A stretch of 64,000 nt of DNA from Chytridium lagenaria (Eukaryota > Chytridiomycota > Chytridiomycetes > Chytridiales > Chytridiaceae): the NCBI GenBank assembly GCA_025449115.1, contig JAHLKC010000001.1:1-64000 (forward strand), given 5' to 3'. Positions 61,146 through 64,000 of the stretch are shown in pieces. Within the stretch, counting starts at the first letter, position 1. Each line of letters starts with the position of its first letter. A program made the translations under genes and the position numbers. The notes below the pieces were generated by a model. That model ran no database searches. It was not told the DNA's origin and saw nothing but the letters and a program-made list of their open reading frames with translations.

Positions 61146-64000
61146 TCAAAAAAAAAAAAAATCAACAAAAAACAAAAAGACATTGTTAAAGTTCTCATGA
61201 AGCCCAACACTAATCCTCCCTCCCGTTAACGAAACACTCGAGCCCCTCCCCATCCTCTCCTCACCCGTCACAAGCGGCGAACAAGGCCTCGTCCGCTCAT
61301 GCTGCTTCGCCCCCCTCCCCGCAACACTCGGCAACGGCACATGCACAACAACACCCCCAAACATCGACTTCCCAAGCTTCGGCTTATTCACAGTTGCAGC
61401 CATCGCCGGCGTCGGAGTCTTCGCCGTCGTTGCAATCTTCACCGGCGTTGCAGTCGTCACAGGCGTCGCAGCAGTAGTACCAGCAGCAGTAGTAGGAGGA
61501 GCAGCAACACTCCGTCGTCTCACAACACCCCTCTTTGCCGGCTGCATAGGAATCAAAAACGGTCTCGGTCCAATCGGATTCCGAGTCCCTACACTCGTCG
61601 TCGAGGCCGGTCTCGCAACAGCAGCACTCGTCTTGACAGCATTCGCAATCCTCTGCGCAGATGGCGTTCTCGCCCTTGGACGCGTTGCATTCATCTCCTT
61701 TGACGCACGCAAGTCATGAATGTCTTTTGAGACGCGTACACCGTCTTTCGATGCACGCGGCTGCACATCCCGAGACGCGCGCATATCTTTTGAAACCCTC
61801 ACACCCTCCTCCTCATCATTCACAGTCGTCGTCGTTGAAGACCCTGAGGCCGTCGACCTCGACACCTCCGACGCAGAGGTGAGCGGCGTAGCTTCACTTT
61901 CCTCAATCTTCACATTGCTCACCGTCCCCACAACCTCCTCCTCTATCAGTAAAGGTGACGACACTGTAGACACAGGACTGAACCTAGCGGGACTCTCATC
62001 CAAAACAGGCAATGCCATCACAAAGGGATGGTCATCCATGTCGTCATCAAGCAATGAATCTTCAGATCTCTCAGATCGAACGAAACATGCTCTAGTGCTA
62101 CTCCCATCCTCATCCGCAACCTTGACTTCAACCTCAACACCCTTGACTTCAGCCTCCCCTTTCTCCTCACTCTCTCCAGCCTTCACCTCAATATCATCAC
62201 CACCCTTCACCTCCTTCACCTCAACCTTCACCTCGTCCACCTCAACATCCCCACCCTTGACCCCTTCATCTCCTTCGCCTCCTTCACCTCAACCTCCACA
62301 CCCACTCCCTTCCCTCCCTCCACTCAACCCCAATCTCCGGTACAGGCGGCACAACCTCCTCCTCCACCTCCCCCCTCTTCCCCGGCGTCCTCGGCATCCG
62401 ATAACTCCGTGCAATCCCAACCCAATCACACCCCCCGCAATACTCCCCATACTCGGCCTCGGCGTCTTACTCACAACAACAACCTCCTCAACACTCATCG
62501 AAAACCTGTCCATCACACTCTCACCAGCATCACTCTGCAAATTCACCTCCTCCCGTCTAGCCTCAGATCTCTCCTCTCGTCCAACTTCAGGTGACTCCAA
62601 AGACCGTCCCCGTCGTCCTCGACGCGTCAAAGACCCCATGAGTTCTTCCGTCGAACATGGTCATCATCGGAAACATCTCCACCAAGATGTCGAACCGCAG
62701 CCACCTCAACAACAGGCGCTGCAGTCACACGTCCTAAACTCCATCGTCTCTTCATCGTACCACCCTTCACTTCCGCATCACCAGGTATTTCAGGAACACC
62801 AGCAGCCACAACGGGAGACACCGTCTCTCCACCATTTTTCATCTCTACTACAGGCAATGCCACATTATTATCCCTTGCCCTCCCCTCTTCCACCCAAACC
62901 ACCCCCTTTCTCATCACTCTTTAAAGAAGGCGAAGACGCCCTCCTAAAAATCGATCGCGTCGGTGTCCCCAACGCTGAAACCGATGCTCGACGCGTCGGC
63001 GTCACAGGAACCTTGACCGCCGGCGTCGCAACCGACACTTGCCGTGTGGGCGTTACAGGACCCTTCACTGCAGGTTCACAAGCAGCCATAGTCAGCACTT
63101 CCGGCAAAAAGAGGTTGCTCAGCCACCGTTGTCACAACCTCCGGCGTCACTTTCGGCACAACCATCTCCTCCACTTTCGGTGCAACCTTTGGCGCAACCT
63201 TCACCTCAACCTTTGGCACAGCAACCTCCTCCAGCTTCATCGCACCAATTCTGTCCTTCACAGGCTCAACCATACTCTCCATCACCACCTCCACCTTCCT
63301 CACAGTCACAACTCCTTTCTCCTCTCCACTCCCTCGTCTCCTCCAGACGCCCTCCCACCATTTCACCTTCTGTTTCACCGACAATCCAGGGGGCTCCACC
63401 ACCTTGTCAATCTTGTCCAGGATAGGCGCGGATGAGGAGAGGGGTGGTGTGATGGGGGCAGGGACAATGATGGTGGGTTGGAAGAGGTGGGGTGGTGATA
63501 GCGGTGGCGGGGTGACGGCGTCGTTATCATCGTGGCAGCGGACGGCACAGACACTGGAGTAGGTGTGGTAATGGTAGCGGATGGCAGAGGAACGGGGATA
63601 GGTATCATTGTAGGCAAAGCATACGATACAGCGGCAATCTCGGATGTCGCAACAGCAACAGGCGTAACAGCCGCATGAGAACCCGAGGAGATAGCAGTCG
63701 GTACAGCCACAACCGATGACAAAGTCGGAGGCACGCTGAAACCATCAGCCGGCCAGCAACACGCTTATCAACAACATCGGCAACCGTCGACATTGCCGTC
63801 ATAACAGTCTCGGTCAGAGACACTGGGGACGTCACCATCCCATCCGACGATCCTGTCACAAGAGTTTGAATCACAGGCTTACCCTTAATCACAGCTTCAT
63901 CACCTTCTCACAGCCCATTCCACCTCCTCCCCATCTGGGCCGACTCACAAATGCCCTTTCCCAGCCCATTCCACCATCTCCCTCAAAGCCACCGGAACAA
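61146..64000 (-). CDS. Low-complexity Ser/Thr/Pro/Lys-rich protein, 5' end beyond window
   Basis: I do not recognise a family. The minus strand keeps protein-like low-complexity text from the right edge to about 61200: GKPVIQTLVTGSSDGMVTSP, then Val/Pro/Lys-rich (VAPKVAPKVEEMVVPKV), repeated VPVTPTRRASV-like units (about 63060-62970), RSIFRRASSPSLKS, a Lys/Glu/Val-rich part (VKVEVKEVKGGDDIEVK) and a final stretch with LLDDDMDDHPFVMALPVLDE and repeated VRVSKD/RASKD units. TPTRR and RRAS motifs are basic, potential phosphorylation sites. Frame changes near 63720, 63420, 63100, 62900, 62630 and 62290 break it; these may be indels, or some may be introns. The long plus-strand frame over 61720-63435 is judged antisense. 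The stop at 61146 is reached through a poly-Phe run, so the true end may be earlier. Confidence 0.45.

Noticed and set aside
61720..63435. 571-codon plus-strand open frame, Ser/Thr/Pro/His-rich
   Set aside because: It lies over the minus-strand low-complexity gene. Its text degenerates into His/Pro/Leu repeats typical of antisense of Val/Glu/Lys/Gly-rich coding DNA, while the minus strand has ordinary acidic/hydrophobic segments.
1..64000. tRNA, rRNA, CRISPR arrays, insertion sequences, retroelements, viral genes
   Set aside because: No B-box-bearing cloverleaf, spaced repeat array, transposase, integrase or reverse-transcriptase text was seen on either strand by eye; a tRNAscan or HMM search could still find a weak case.

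Overview
The window reads as nuclear DNA of a fungus. Genes are dense and broken by many short introns (mostly about 45-90 nt, GT-AG, one clear GC-AG, some with a TACTAAT-like branch point). The proteins include SYF1, MCC beta, a fungal-type single-chain type I fatty acid synthase, KAR5 and YSA1. A long ASH/MSP-domain protein of the flagellar central-apparatus class points to a zoosporic (chytrid-like) lineage, because most terrestrial fungi have lost such genes. Genus and species cannot be told from the sequence.

Layout, left to right: an unrecognised 3'-truncated gene (-, 1-970); splicing factor SYF1 (-, 1491-4973); a secreted EXORDIUM/PHI-1 protein fused to bulb-type lectin repeats (-, 5204-8056); methylcrotonoyl-CoA carboxylase beta (-, 8262-10737); divergent from it, an F-BAR/PH/C2/RasGAP protein (+, 11192-16193); a KAR5/GEX1-type karyogamy protein (-, about 16872-19618); a coiled-coil, acidic, possibly GRAM/W2-containing protein (-, 20481-22811); a YSA1/NUDT5-type Nudix hydrolase (-, 24068-25248); a Rab-like GTPase with an altered catalytic motif and a very long tail (+, 26245-28476); an MFS transporter of the allantoate-permease type (+, 28909-31099 or 31320); the flagellar ASH protein (+, 32150-40493); a Q-rich PH-domain protein (+, 41437-44889); the 13-kb fused fatty acid synthase (-, 46098-59138); and a low-complexity gene running off the right edge (-, 61146-64000).

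These are independent eukaryotic genes, not an operon. Themes are RNA splicing, leucine catabolism and fatty-acid synthesis (acyl-CoA metabolism), Ras/Rab signalling and membrane remodelling, sexual nuclear fusion, and flagellar motility. No tRNA, rRNA, CRISPR array or transposon was found.

Many conserved proteins are interrupted by single-base frame changes, often in homopolymers, in otherwise well-conserved text. This is best explained by uncorrected indels in a long-read assembly. Gene spans below therefore cross frame breaks where homology or composition continues in another frame, and each break is noted.
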